A DNA stretch of 64,000 nucleotides from CAVRXQ01 sp963831155. Lineage in GTDB: Bacteria; Actinomycetota; Acidimicrobiia; Acidimicrobiales; Bog-793. Location: contig CAWHOY010000005.1 of NCBI GenBank assembly GCA_963831155.1, positions 496,001 to 560,000 of the forward strand, read 5' to 3'. Positions 39,404 to 49,129 of the stretch are shown in pieces. Every line of letters begins with the position of its first letter. The first letter of the stretch is position 1. Position numbers and translations under genes: made by a program. The notes under the pieces are model-generated. The model was not told where the DNA came from, did not search any database, and was given only the letters and a program-made list of their open reading frames with translations.

Positions 39404-40764
39404 TCGCCATCGACGGTCCCGGCGGCGCCGGCAAGTCGACGGTCGCGCAGGCACTCGCCGAGCACCTCGGGTTGCTGCGCCTCGACACCGGCGCGATGTA
39501 CCGCGCCGTCACCCTCGTGGCACTGGAAAAGGGGATCGCGACCGACGATGCGCAACGCCTCGCCGAGCTCGCGGAGGCGCTCTCGATCGATGTCGGCGAT
39601 CGCGTGGTCGTGGACGGAACAGACGTCACCGAGGCGATCCGCTCCGCGGCGGTCGACGCGGCGGTGAGCGCCGTCTCAGCGCACCCGGGAGTGCGCCGGG
39701 CGCTCGTCGAACGCCAACGCGCCTGGGTGAGCGCTCACGGCTCTGGTGTGGTCGAAGGTCGCGACATCGGCTCGGTCGTCCTTCCCGACGCGGACCTGAA
39801 GGTCTTTTTGACGGCGCACCCCGATGTGCGCGCCGAACGGCGCGCCGGTGAGCTGCCCGACGAAGAAGCGGTCGCCGATGTGCGCGCGGCGATCGAAGCC
39901 CGCGATCACAAGGACTCGACGCGCGCCGACTCGCCGCTCGTGGCAAGCGATGGTGCGCTCGTCATCGACTCGAGCGAGCGCAGTGTCCCTCAGATCGTCG
40001 ACGAGATCGTCGGCGCGCTCGGCGCGCCGGCGCGACCGTCCGCAAGGGTCGACCCGGCAGAACGACCGATCCGACCGCCGTCGCGCGCCCAGATCTGGTT
40101 CTACGCGCTCTGCCGTGCGCTGCTCGTCGGTCTGAGTGAGGTCCTTTTGCCGGGCAAGGTCGTGGGGAGAAAAAAGGTGCCGCGCAAAGGAGCGTTCATC
40201 ATCGCCCCGTTGCACCGCTCCGACGTCGACTTCCTCATCGCGGCGCGGATCACGCGACGAAGGTTGCGCTTCCTCGCCAAAGCAGGGATCTTCGTCAATA
40301 GACCTTTCTCCTGGTTGATCGAGACGCTCGGCGCGTTCCCCGTTCACCGGGAGGCGACCGATCGCAAGGCGTTCGACCGCTCGCTCGAAGTGCTGCTTGC
40401 CGGGGAACCGCTCGTCTTGTTCCCGGAGGGCACGCGGCTAACGGGACCGACGGTCGGCGAGGTGCGCGAAGGAGCGGCTTACCTCGCGCTGCGCGCCGGG
40501 GTGCCGATCGTGCCCCTCGGACTGGCCGGAACCGACGAGGCGCTGCCGATCGGCCACCGGATGATCCACCCGACGCGACTCGGCATCGTCGTCGGCGACC
40601 CGCTGATGGCGGGCGTCGAACGCCATGCCACCGGCCGGTCCGGCCGTGTGCCGCGTTCGGCCGTCCATCAACTGACCGAAGAGCTCGTCGCCGCGATCCA
40701 AAAAGCGAGCGACGAGGCGGTCGAGCGGCGTCGCGCTAGCGTCTCGGCCCGTTCGTCCAGCTGA
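39394..40764 (+). CDS. cmk: Cytidylate kinase fused to 1-acylglycerol-3-phosphate acyltransferase
   Basis: One 456-aa frame with two enzymes. Residues 1 to about 220 are CMP kinase: P-loop IDGPGGAGKSTVAQALAE, RLDTGAMYRAVTLVAL, GRDIGSVVLPDADLKVFL and REEIEARD-type RAAIEARDHKDSTR. Residues about 235-445 are PlsC-like: HRSDVDF near 274 (HX4D), VNRPFSWLIETLG, FPEGTR near 343 and VPIVPLGLAGTDEAL. Pyrimidine nucleotide phosphorylation and phosphatidic acid synthesis would be physically joined. GTG 39394 overlaps aroA. The two parts are often separate neighbours elsewhere. Confidence 0.92.
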   Translation: MPVIAIDGPGGAGKSTVAQALAEHLGLLRLDTGAMYRAVTLVALEKGIATDDAQRLAELAEALSIDVGDRVVVDGTDVTEAIRSAAVDAAVSAVSAHPGVRRALVERQRAWVSAHGSGVVEGRDIGSVVLPDADLKVFLTAHPDVRAERRAGELPDEEAVADVRAAIEARDHKDSTRADSPLVASDGALVIDSSERSVPQIVDEIVGALGAPARPSARVDPAERPIRPPSRAQIWFYALCRALLVGLSEVLLPGKVVGRKKVPRKGAFIIAPLHRSDVDFLIAARITRRRLRFLAKAGIFVNRPFSWLIETLGAFPVHREATDRKAFDRSLEVLLAGEPLVLFPEGTRLTGPTVGEVREGAAYLALRAGVPIVPLGLAGTDEALPIGHRMIHPTRLGIVVGDPLMAGVERHATGRSGRVPRSAVHQLTEELVAAIQKASDEAVERRRASVSARSSS

Positions 40765-40779
40765 CAAAGGAGCGTTTTC

Positions 40780-41673
40780 GTGCGCGTCGTCGTCACCGGT
40801 GGCTCGGGGTTCGTCGGGCGCCACACCGTCCAAAGATTCGTCGCACGTGGCGACGACGTCGTCGTCGCCGACAAGAACCCCTATCCGGATCCTGCCGTCC
40901 GCTGTGTCGAAGGGGACCTGCGCGAAGAAAAGATCGTCGATGAAGCGATCGACGAGGGCACTGACGCCGTAGTCCACCTGGCGGCGATCACCTCGGTGCT
41001 TTTGTCGGCAAAGGACCCGCACGCCACCTTCGAGACCAATGTCGCAGCGACCGAGCTGATCCTCGAGCGCTGCCGGACAGTTGGCGTCGAACGCCTCGTC
41101 TTCGCGTCGACGAACGCCGTTGCCGGCGCCGTCACCGGTGTGATCGACGAATCAGTGTTGCCCCGGCCGCTCACGGCATACGGCGCGACGAAAGCGGCGG
41201 CGGAGATGCTGTTCTCCGCGTATGCGGCGAGCTACCAGATGAAGACCGTCTCGCTTCGCTTCACGAACATCTACGGCGAAGGCATGCAGTCGAAAGACAG
41301 CGTCGTCGCCCGCCTGATGCGCTGCGCGCTGTCGGCCTCGCCGATCTCGATCTACGGCGACGGCGAACAAAAGCGCGACTACGTCTATGTGACCGACGCC
41401 GTCGCGGCGATCGAGCTCGGGCTTTCGCTCGCCGGCGCGGAGACGCTCACGATCGGCGCCGGCGTGTCGGTCTCGATGAACGAGTTGTGGGAGACGGCCC
41501 GTGAGGTGACCGGCGTCGACATCCCACGCGAGAACGTCCCGGCGAAGCCCGGTGAGATGCCGGCCGTCGTCGTCAATACAGCAAAGGCGCGCGGCCTCGG
41601 GTTCGCGCCGCTGGTCGACCTCCGTAGCGGTCTTTCAAAGACCTGGGCCGACTTCCAGCGACAGCCTTCCTGA
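40780..41673 (+). CDS. NAD-dependent epimerase/dehydratase (extended SDR)
   Basis: 297-aa Rossmann enzyme. Cofactor site VVTGGSGFVGRHTVQRF; Asp-Leu in EGDLREE; the active-site YGATK in PLTAYGATKAAAEML; and LRFTNIYGEGMQ. Family members act on nucleotide sugars (such as UDP-glucose 4-epimerase); the exact substrate is unknown. GTG start with AAAGGAG seven bases upstream. Converges with the glycosyltransferase gene. Confidence 0.88.
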   Translation: MRVVVTGGSGFVGRHTVQRFVARGDDVVVADKNPYPDPAVRCVEGDLREEKIVDEAIDEGTDAVVHLAAITSVLLSAKDPHATFETNVAATELILERCRTVGVERLVFASTNAVAGAVTGVIDESVLPRPLTAYGATKAAAEMLFSAYAASYQMKTVSLRFTNIYGEGMQSKDSVVARLMRCALSASPISIYGDGEQKRDYVYVTDAVAAIELGLSLAGAETLTIGAGVSVSMNELWETAREVTGVDIPRENVPAKPGEMPAVVVNTAKARGLGFAPLVDLRSGLSKTWADFQRQPS

Positions 41674-41704
41674 GCTCGCGGCTCGCGCGGGTGGCTGCGG
41701 GAAC

Positions 41705-42511
41705 TCAGCCGCTGACGCCCGCCCGGCGGCGCTCCCGCCACCAGGTGCGGAACACGACGCGGGTGAAACGCAACCCGTAGACGAAGTTGTGCCCCTTTTT
41801 CGACGTGCCGGAGGTGCGAGCCCGCATCGTGACGGGCCGTTCCGCATAGCGCGCGCCGTGGAAGAGCGCGCTGATCAACAGCTCCGACGACTGGTACTGC
41901 GGCTCGTCCAAGGTGAGTTTCTCGGAGAGTTCGGCGCGCATCGCGCGGATCGGGTTGGCGGTGTCGGTGACCTTCGTCCGCGTGAGGGCGGAGATGAGGA
42001 CGGAGAAGAATCGGATGCCGGCGCTGCGCACCGCGTCCTTCGACTCGCTCTTTCCCAGCGTGCGCGACCCGGAGACGAAGTCGGCGACCCCGTCGACGAT
42101 CGGCTGCAAAACGACCGCCAGGTCGTCGGGGTCGGACTGGCCGTCGGCATCGGCGGTGATGAGGTAGCGCGCGCCGCCCAGCCGGGCGAGGCGGTAGCCG
42201 AGACGGAGCGCCGCTCCCTGTCCGCGGTTCACGGGCGCGATGACGCAGAACTGGCCGAGCTTGCGGACAATCTCGGCGGTGCCGTCCTCTTCACCGTCGA
42301 CGACGACGAGCACCGAGACGGGCAGTCCGCACAGCTCGTGCGGCACCGACTCGACGACGCCGCCGATGTTGTTACGCTCGTGGTACGCCGCGATCACAAC
42401 GACGACCGGCGCGAGCTCGGGTGGACCGTGGTACGACTCGAACTCTTTCAGCGCGACGTTGTCGACGAGTTCGTCGGTCGCGCGACGCCGTCGCGCCTGT
42501 GTCGCGTTCAT
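41705..42511 (-). CDS. Family 2 glycosyltransferase
   Basis: 268 aa, GT-A fold. VVVVIAAYHERNNIGGVVESV, the acidic substrate motif VLVVVDGEEDGT, and the metal-binding DADGQSDPDDL. Resembles dolichol-phosphate mannosyltransferase-like enzymes without the membrane domain. No membrane helix. Divergent start at 42511 immediately before the ispH 3' end. Donor and acceptor unknown. Confidence 0.88.
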   Translation of the reverse strand: MNATQARRRRATDELVDNVALKEFESYHGPPELAPVVVVIAAYHERNNIGGVVESVPHELCGLPVSVLVVVDGEEDGTAEIVRKLGQFCVIAPVNRGQGAALRLGYRLARLGGARYLITADADGQSDPDDLAVVLQPIVDGVADFVSGSRTLGKSESKDAVRSAGIRFFSVLISALTRTKVTDTANPIRAMRAELSEKLTLDEPQYQSSELLISALFHGARYAERPVTMRARTSGTSKKGHNFVYGLRFTRVVFRTWWRERRRAGVSG

Positions 42512-42525
42512 CTCGAAGTTTGCGC

Positions 42526-43566
42526 TCAGACAGTGCCGACCGAGACGAGCATGTCGACCGCGAGCACGTCACGGTCTTCGGTGGACGGTGGCACACCGCA
42601 CGCCGTGCGCCCGTGGACGATCGAAGCGGCAACCCACACGGCGCGCAGAAGTTCGCGCAGTTCGGGAGGAGGCGGGAAGTACTCCTCTTCGCCGACGGCG
42701 CGAACGACCTCGACCCCGTTTTTGGGAGCGAGGTGTGCGAGGACCTCTTCAACGAGCCACTCTGGGGCCGACGCGCCGGCGGTGACCCCGACCGTGCCGG
42801 AGAGGTCGTCGGGGAGCTCGTCGGCGGCGTTCACCCGCAGCACGCGCCGACACCCGGCCGCTTTGGCGACGTGGGTGAGCGAAACGGTGTTCGATGAGTT
42901 CTGCGAACCGATGACGACGACCGCGTCGCAGCGGTGCGCGATCTGCTTCAGCGCCGCCTGGCGGTTGGTCGTCGCGTAACAGAGGTCCGAGCGCCCGGGC
43001 ATCCACAACTCGGGGAAACGGACCTTTGCCTGCTCGGCGATGCCGGACCACTCGTCGTGGGGGAGCGTCGTCTGCGCCAAGAGCGCGACCGGTGTATCGA
43101 TCGAGCCGATCTGTTCGAGGTCCTCCTCGCTCTCGACGAGGCGTACGGCCTCCGGCGCGACCGCCATCGTGCCGATCGCCTCTTCGTGGCCGGCGTGGCC
43201 GACGTAGATCACCGTGTAACCCTTCTTCGCCCGCACCTTCAGCTCATGGTGGACCTTGGTGACGAGCGGGCAGACGGCGTTGACGGCGATCCGGCCGCGC
43301 GCCGAGGCCTCGTCCTCGACTTCCGGCGCGGAGCCGTGCGCCGAGAGCATCACCGGCGCCCCGGCGGGGACCTCTGAGACGTTGTCGACGAAGATCACGC
43401 CTTGTCTGGAGAACTCCTCGACGACGAGCCGGTTGTGGACGATCTCGTGGTAGCAGTACACCGGCGGCTCGAAAACCCGCACCATCCAGGCGAGCGCCTT
43501 GATCGCCATCTCGACGCCGGCGCAGAACCCGCGCGGCTCAGCAAGCAGGACTTTGTCGGCCGGCAC
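42526..43566 (-). CDS. ispH: 4-hydroxy-3-methylbut-2-enyl diphosphate reductase
   Basis: Last step of the MEP isoprenoid pathway; [4Fe-4S] enzyme. Three ligand Cys are in AEPRGFCAGVEMAIKAL, NAVCPLVTKVHHEL and MPGRSDLCYATTNRQ. VIGSQNSSNTVSLTHVA and TVGVTAGASAPEWLV bind the diphosphate. From GTG 43566 it is 346 aa; the longer frame upstream overlaps the divergent DUF512 gene and is not family-like. The cmk-plsC fusion and der are close by, as in many bacteria. Confidence 0.95.
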   Translation of the reverse strand: MPADKVLLAEPRGFCAGVEMAIKALAWMVRVFEPPVYCYHEIVHNRLVVEEFSRQGVIFVDNVSEVPAGAPVMLSAHGSAPEVEDEASARGRIAVNAVCPLVTKVHHELKVRAKKGYTVIYVGHAGHEEAIGTMAVAPEAVRLVESEEDLEQIGSIDTPVALLAQTTLPHDEWSGIAEQAKVRFPELWMPGRSDLCYATTNRQAALKQIAHRCDAVVVIGSQNSSNTVSLTHVAKAAGCRRVLRVNAADELPDDLSGTVGVTAGASAPEWLVEEVLAHLAPKNGVEVVRAVGEEEYFPPPPELRELLRAVWVAASIVHGRTACGVPPSTEDRDVLAVDMLVSVGTV

Positions 43567-43606
43567 GACCCCAAGGCTACCGGCGGGAGGTCGGTAGCCT
43601 GGGCCA

Positions 43607-45013
43607 GTGAGGAACCCGCAGGTCGTCGCCGTCGCGCCCGGATCGCCCGCGGAACTCGCCGGCGTGCGTCTCGGCGACGAAATCGTCTCGGTGAACGGCG
43701 ACGTGCCGAACGACGTCATCGGCTTTTGGATGGCGACGAACGAGGCCGACCCCGAGCTCGCCCTGTGCCGCGGAGGGCTCGAGATCGAGGTCGTCTGCGA
43801 GAAGGAGCCGAGCGAACCCCTCGGGGTCGAGGTCTCCTCGGCGGTCTTCGACCGCGTCCGCACCTGTGACAACCACTGCGCGTTCTGCTTCATCTACCAG
43901 CTACCAAAGGGGATGCGGAAGAGCCTCTACGTGAAGGACGACGACTACCGGTTGTCGTTCCTCTACGGCAACTTCACGACGCTGACGCGTTTCACCGAGC
44001 TCGATTTCGAGCGCGTCGTCACCGAGCGGCTCTCGCCGCTCTACGTCTCGATCCACGCCACCGACCCCGACGTCCGGGCACACCTGTTACGAAACCGCCG
44101 CGGCGCTACGAGCCTGCGGTGGCTGCAGGCGCTCTTGGAATCCGGGATTGAGGTCCACGGCCAGGTCGTCGTCTGTCCGGGAATCAACGACGGCGCCGTT
44201 CTCGACGACACGCTGGCCGGCGTGCTCGAGCGCTTTCCGGAACTCGCCTCGGTCGGCGTCGTGCCGTTGGGCGTCAGCCGGTACAGCCACGAAGAACAGA
44301 TGCGGCCGCACACCACTGATCAGGCGATCGCCGTCGTCGGCCTCATCGAGAGGTGGCAGCAGAGGTTCGCGGAGCTGCTCGGCCGGCGGCTCGTCTTCTG
44401 TGCCGACGAGTACTACCTCCTCGCCGGGCGGCCGTTCCCCGATGTCGACTCGTATGAAGGTTTTCCGCAACTCGAGAACGGCATCGGCATGGCGACCGCC
44501 TTCCGCCGCGACTTCAGGGCGCGCTCGGCGCGATCCAATGGTCGCCACGGCGGGTTCTTTGCGTCGGTGGACGGCGCACCCGCCACCGGATACCGGGCAC
44601 CGAGGACCGACGCGCGCGGCTTCCGATCCGATACCGCCGTTTCGCGAAGCGACGCTCCGATCGTCGTGTTGACGGGGAGCCTCGGCGAAAAGGTGCTGCG
44701 ACCGCTGCTCAACGAATGCGGATACCGCGACGTCAAGATGGCGGTCGTCGACAACACCTTCTTCGGCGGCAACGTCGGTGTCACCGGTTTGATCACCTTT
44801 GCGGATGTGAACGCACGCCTGGAAAAAGTGCCGGTCGACGCGCGCGTGCTCCTTCCCGACGTCTGTCTGTCCGGCGGCCGGTTCCTCGACGGAGAGACCC
44901 CCGCCGCGCTCTGCCGTCCGGTGGAGGTTGTGCCGGCCGATGGCGCGTCATTGCGGAGGGCACTGCAGCGTCGGTTCGCGCCGATGCGCCGCGACGCGCT
45001 CGCCATTCGCTGA
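43607..45013 (+). CDS. DUF512 radical-SAM/PDZ protein
   Basis: 468 aa. N-terminal PDZ-like domain (SPAELAGVRLGDEIVSVNGD), radical-SAM-type Cys cluster in VRTCDNHCAFCFIYQLPKGM (CX3CX2C), middle VPLGVSRYSHEEQMRPHT and C-terminal DUF512 (VLTGSLGEKVLRPLL, VDNTFFGGNVGVTGLIT). A large family frequently encoded next to der, as here; reaction unknown. GTG start at 43607, divergent from ispH; TGATG overlap with der. Confidence 0.92.
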   Translation: MRNPQVVAVAPGSPAELAGVRLGDEIVSVNGDVPNDVIGFWMATNEADPELALCRGGLEIEVVCEKEPSEPLGVEVSSAVFDRVRTCDNHCAFCFIYQLPKGMRKSLYVKDDDYRLSFLYGNFTTLTRFTELDFERVVTERLSPLYVSIHATDPDVRAHLLRNRRGATSLRWLQALLESGIEVHGQVVVCPGINDGAVLDDTLAGVLERFPELASVGVVPLGVSRYSHEEQMRPHTTDQAIAVVGLIERWQQRFAELLGRRLVFCADEYYLLAGRPFPDVDSYEGFPQLENGIGMATAFRRDFRARSARSNGRHGGFFASVDGAPATGYRAPRTDARGFRSDTAVSRSDAPIVVLTGSLGEKVLRPLLNECGYRDVKMAVVDNTFFGGNVGVTGLITFADVNARLEKVPVDARVLLPDVCLSGGRFLDGETPAALCRPVEVVPADGASLRRALQRRFAPMRRDALAIR

Positions 45014-46407
45014 TGGGCGCGACGCCCCCCGCGAAGCTCGCCGCGCGACCGGGAGAAGGTCGTGGGCAGGGGTCCGCCTACGTCGTCATCGCCGGCCGCC
45101 CGAATGTCGGCAAATCGACGCTCGTCAACCGGTTCGCCGGCGGCCGCCATGTCATCGTCGAAGAGCGCCCTGGCGTGACGCGCGACCGGCTCGAGCTCGA
45201 CGTGTCGTGGAACGGCCGCGGCTTCCGAGTCGTCGATACCGGGGGGATTGCTGCCGCGACCGGCGGGCTCGACGCGCAGGTGCGCGCCGTGGCGCTCGCT
45301 GCGATCCGGCGAGCCGATCTCGTCTTGCTCGTCGTCGACGCGACAACGGGGATCACGACCGAAGACGCCGAAGTTGCCGAGGCACTGAAGCGCACCGGGA
45401 CACCGGCGCTCGTCGTCGTGAACAAGGTCGACGCCGCGAACCACGAGACCGAGGTCTGGCCCTTTGTTCGTCTCGGCCTCGGCGACCCGCTCGCGATCTC
45501 GGCGTTGCACGGCCGCAGCGTCGGTGACCTCCTCGACGTGGTCGTCGCGCGGCTCGACGAGGCGGTGCCGCGCGAAGACGAGCCGCCCATCGCCGACGAC
45601 GGCGAGTCCGGGCTCGAAAAGGAGCCGGACGACGAGGCGATCGTCGCCTCGGTCGCGATCGTTGGCCGACCGAACGTCGGCAAGTCGACGTTGTTCAACC
45701 GGCTCGTCGGTGAACAGCGCTCCGTTGTCCACGACGTCCCCGGGACGACGCGCGACGCGGTCGACACCCTCGTCGACACGTCCGAAGGGCGGATCCGTTT
45801 CGTCGACACCGCCGGGCTGCGGCGCAAGTCCCGCATCGGTGAGGGCACCGAGTACTACTCACTCGTCCGGTCGCTCGCGGCCATCGATTCGAGCGACGTG
45901 GCGCTGTTGGTCCTCGACGCCCGGGAAGGCGTCAGCCACCAGGATCAACGGATCGCAGAGCGGATCGACGCGGCGGGCAGCCCGATCGTCGTCGTCTTGA
46001 ACAAGTGGGATCTCCTCACGACCGAGCAGCGCCTGGAAGCAGCGCGCGACGTCCGTGAGAAGTTGGCGTTCCTCGGCTGGGCGCCGGTGCTGCGGGTCTC
46101 GGCGAAGTCCGGTCAGGGCGTGCATCGACTGTGGCCGTCGCTTCGCGAGGCGATCACCGCCTATCACCGGCGCATCCCGACCGGGCCCTTGAACGCAGCG
46201 GTTCAAGAGCTGCAACAGCGGCACCCGGCGCCCGGAGCGCGCATCTCTTACGCCGTGCAGGGCGCGGTCGATCCTCCGACGATCACGCTGTTTGCGAACC
46301 GGCGCTTGAACCCCGGCTACCTCCGCTACGTGGAACGGATCATCCGCGAGCGCTTCGCGCTCGGCCCGACGCCGATCAAGCTGCGCGTGCGGGTACGGTC
46401 ACGATGA
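45013..46407 (+). CDS. der: Ribosome assembly GTPase Der (EngA)
   Basis: Double GTPase for 50S maturation, 464 aa. First G domain: GRPNVGKSTLVNRFAGG, DTGG, VVNKVD; second: GRPNVGKSTLFNRLVGE, DTAGLRRKSRIGEGTEYYS, LNKWD. C-terminal KH-like domain with YAVQGAVDPPTITLFANRRL. ATG overlaps the DUF512 stop. As the host 23S carries three introns near the catalytic centre, large-subunit assembly is of special interest here. Confidence 0.97.
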   Translation: MGATPPAKLAARPGEGRGQGSAYVVIAGRPNVGKSTLVNRFAGGRHVIVEERPGVTRDRLELDVSWNGRGFRVVDTGGIAAATGGLDAQVRAVALAAIRRADLVLLVVDATTGITTEDAEVAEALKRTGTPALVVVNKVDAANHETEVWPFVRLGLGDPLAISALHGRSVGDLLDVVVARLDEAVPREDEPPIADDGESGLEKEPDDEAIVASVAIVGRPNVGKSTLFNRLVGEQRSVVHDVPGTTRDAVDTLVDTSEGRIRFVDTAGLRRKSRIGEGTEYYSLVRSLAAIDSSDVALLVLDAREGVSHQDQRIAERIDAAGSPIVVVLNKWDLLTTEQRLEAARDVREKLAFLGWAPVLRVSAKSGQGVHRLWPSLREAITAYHRRIPTGPLNAAVQELQQRHPAPGARISYAVQGAVDPPTITLFANRRLNPGYLRYVERIIRERFALGPTPIKLRVRVRSR

Positions 46408-46586
46408 GCCCAGACGAGATGCAGACCGAGAACGGCACCGAACCGACGGTTGAAACCGAACAGAGCGACGCGCCGGTGCGGGCGCCGTGGCATTTCAAGG
46501 TGCTCCTCGTCGGGACGGCGGGCTACCTCGTCTACCGATTGATCTGGTTCATCTTCTGGCTCACCGGTCACGCCTGGCACGGCTGA
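46404..46586 (+). CDS. Small single-helix membrane protein after der
   Basis: 60 aa, ATGA overlap with der. Acidic N-terminus (ENGTEPTVETEQSDAP), then one helix (VLLVGTAGYLVYRLIWFIF). No family recognised. The tight coupling to der supports translation. Confidence 0.7.
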   Translation: MSPDEMQTENGTEPTVETEQSDAPVRAPWHFKVLLVGTAGYLVYRLIWFIFWLTGHAWHG

Positions 46587-46621
46587 CGCCCCGAGCCCCG
46601 CACTCAGCCGTCGCCTTCTAC

Positions 46622-49129
46622 CTAGTCGAGATCCGGAGGACGGAAAGAAAGCCCGTCGCCGGCGATCGGCCACCACCCGGCCCGTAGCCGGGCGCGGCAC
46701 TCGTGTTCGGGCACAGGGCGCGAGAAGAGGTAGCCCTGGGCGAGGTGGCAGCGGTGGCGGCGCAGCCAGTGCAGCTCGTCGGTCGTCTCGACGCCCTCCG
46801 CGACGACGTCGACCCGCAGCGCCCGACCCATCTCGATGATCGCCGACACCAAGTTGCGGTCCGCGTCGCTCGCCAAGAGCGCGGCGGTGAAGGAGCGGTC
46901 GATCTTCAGTTCGTCGAGCGCGAGATGCCGGATACGACCGAGCGAGGAATATCCGGTGCCGAAGTCGTCGATCGAAACGCGCACGCCGAGCTCGTGGAGC
47001 GCGTCGACGCGGGCACGTCCCGCGCTGCCCTCTTCCATCACCGAGGACTCGGTGATCTCGATGGTGATCTGCGTCGCGTCGCACCCGGTCTCTTCGAGGA
47101 TCCGCGCCGCCGAGGCGACGAAGCTGTCGTTTTGCAGCTGGACGGGCGAAACGTTCACCGCGCAGCGCAGCGTCGGCAGGTGGAGCTCTTTCGACCACGC
47201 GACGACGTCCTTGCACGCCTGGGTGAGGACGACCTCTCCGATCGGGACGATGAGGCCGGACTCTTCGGCGGTCGCGATGAAGTCTTCAGGCAGGGTGAGG
47301 CCTCTCTCAGGGTCCATCCAGCGGACGAGCGCTTCGACGCCGACAAAGGACCCGGAGTCCAAGTCGGCGACCGGCTGGTAGTAGACAACGAGCTCGTCGC
47401 GCTCGAGCGCCCCCTGGATCCGCTGGGTCACCGACGCGCGGATCTGGGCCTTCACGCGTAGCGATTCGTCGAAGACGACCCAGCGCCCTCCGCCGGCGGC
47501 TTTCGCGCGCTCGAGCGCGAGCCGCGCATCACTCATCAGGTTCTCGGGCGTCGAATCCGTTGTGCTCAGCGCAAGACCGAAGCTGGCCGAGATGAGGACG
47601 CGGTCGTCGCCGATCGCAAAGGGCTCTCTGAACAACGCCACGATCTCGTCAGCGACGACGGCGAGCTCGCTCGGATCGTCGATCTGTGAGCGCACGACGA
47701 TGAACGTGTCGCCGTCCAGGCGGCCGATCACGTCGGTCGTGCGCATCTTTCCGACGAGACGCCGGCCGATTTCGGCGAGCACGAGGTCGGAGTTTTCGGC
47801 ACCGTATGTCGCGTTGATCGTGACGAAGCGGTCGAGGTCCAAGATCGCGACGCCGAGTTGGTACTTGCCGACGCGCGACCACTTCAGCTCGTGGAGCGTG
47901 CGTTCCGAGACGAGCTGCCACTTTGGTAGTGAGGTCATCGGGTCGTAGAGGTTCAGGTACTCGATCTCACGTTGGGCGGTGTGCAGCGCGGTCTCGTCGA
48001 AGAACTGGCCGAGGGTGGCAATGATGTAGCCGGACTCGTTCCGGATCGGCGACACCCACAACCGTCCCGCGACGTATGTGCCGTCGGTGCGTCGGTAGCG
48101 CTTGGCGATCTCGTACTGATCGCGGATTCCGGACAGCATCTCGCGGAACAGAACGATGTTGAGATCGCGGTCGGCGGGATGGGTGATCTCTTCGAATTTC
48201 ATGCCGATCAGCTCGGTCCGCGAGAAGCCGAGCAAGTCCAAAAACGAGTCGTTCACGAGGGTAATGCGGCCGTCGGGATCGACGGTCTGCGCGGGCACGG
48301 GGCTGTGCTCGAACAGCTCGATGGCGAGATGAGACGTACGCCGCATCCCCTCGAGTTCGAGGCGGTCCTCGGTGACGTCCTCGACGACGCCTTGCAGACG
48401 GAGAGGTTCCTGCGCGTCCGTACGGGCACAGACGCCGGCGAAGTGCACCGCGCGGCGCGCCCCACTCGGTAGGAGGATCGCGCCTTCGAGCGCGAATGAC
48501 GTCCCGGAGGTCACCGCCTCACGGAGCGCGTCGAACAAGCGATGACGGTCCGTCGGGCTCAGCCGTTGGTCCATTTCATCGACCTCGACGCGACCGGGCT
48601 TCTTGAGCCCGAGGATGCGTTGCGCGCGCGCGTCGACATAGAACGTGGGGTTGTCGGTGAAGTCACAAAACCAATAGCCCGGACCAGAGGAGCTCCGGGG
48701 CCGATCGACGACAACTTCGCTCGGCGACGGGAGCGCTTCGGTGGGCGACATTCCGTCGACGCCGACCGGCTCGAAGGAAAGCGTGAACCCGGCGACGACA
48801 TCCCCGTCGAGCACGGGCGTTCCCCTCGCCCTCACCAAGACGAGAGAGTTGTCGTCACGGACGATTTCGAGCGAACCGGCCACGACTGCGAAACCCGCCG
48901 TGATCTCACTCAAGATCGCCGGGATCTCTTCTGCAAGTCCCCACGGCGCGAGATCGGCGAGGCTCGCACCGGCGACGCGCTTCGCGGTGATCCCGAGCAG
49001 GCGCCTCGCGCCCTCGTTCATCTTCAGGATCCGCCCAGATACGTCACAGTCGATGGCCGCGACAGCAATCGGGTACGTAGGCTCTGGAGCCGGCTGCAAG
49101 GGTTGAACCCTCTTGGCTCTCGTGTTCAA
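46622..49129 (-). CDS. PAS-PAS-PAS-GGDEF-EAL signalling protein
   Basis: Cyclic-di-GMP enzyme, 835 aa from TTG 49129, chosen because AGGAG lies five bases before it; an upstream TTG at 49285 and ATG at 49177 lack such sites. Three PAS-like sensors occupy about residues 15-400 (IDCDVSGRILKMNEGARRLLG; NPTFYVDARAQRILGL; LVNDSFLDLLGFSRTELIG). The GGDEF domain near 470 is degenerate: GRLDGDTFIVVRS. The EAL domain is intact: GVEALVRW near 599, NVSPVQL, EITESSVME, IDDFGTGYSSL, LKIDRSF, VAEGVET, QGYLFSRP. It is likely a phosphodiesterase whose GGDEF part is regulatory. No membrane helix. Confidence 0.92.
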   Translation of the reverse strand: MNTRAKRVQPLQPAPEPTYPIAVAAIDCDVSGRILKMNEGARRLLGITAKRVAGASLADLAPWGLAEEIPAILSEITAGFAVVAGSLEIVRDDNSLVLVRARGTPVLDGDVVAGFTLSFEPVGVDGMSPTEALPSPSEVVVDRPRSSSGPGYWFCDFTDNPTFYVDARAQRILGLKKPGRVEVDEMDQRLSPTDRHRLFDALREAVTSGTSFALEGAILLPSGARRAVHFAGVCARTDAQEPLRLQGVVEDVTEDRLELEGMRRTSHLAIELFEHSPVPAQTVDPDGRITLVNDSFLDLLGFSRTELIGMKFEEITHPADRDLNIVLFREMLSGIRDQYEIAKRYRRTDGTYVAGRLWVSPIRNESGYIIATLGQFFDETALHTAQREIEYLNLYDPMTSLPKWQLVSERTLHELKWSRVGKYQLGVAILDLDRFVTINATYGAENSDLVLAEIGRRLVGKMRTTDVIGRLDGDTFIVVRSQIDDPSELAVVADEIVALFREPFAIGDDRVLISASFGLALSTTDSTPENLMSDARLALERAKAAGGGRWVVFDESLRVKAQIRASVTQRIQGALERDELVVYYQPVADLDSGSFVGVEALVRWMDPERGLTLPEDFIATAEESGLIVPIGEVVLTQACKDVVAWSKELHLPTLRCAVNVSPVQLQNDSFVASAARILEETGCDATQITIEITESSVMEEGSAGRARVDALHELGVRVSIDDFGTGYSSLGRIRHLALDELKIDRSFTAALLASDADRNLVSAIIEMGRALRVDVVAEGVETTDELHWLRRHRCHLAQGYLFSRPVPEHECRARLRAGWWPIAGDGLSFRPPDLD

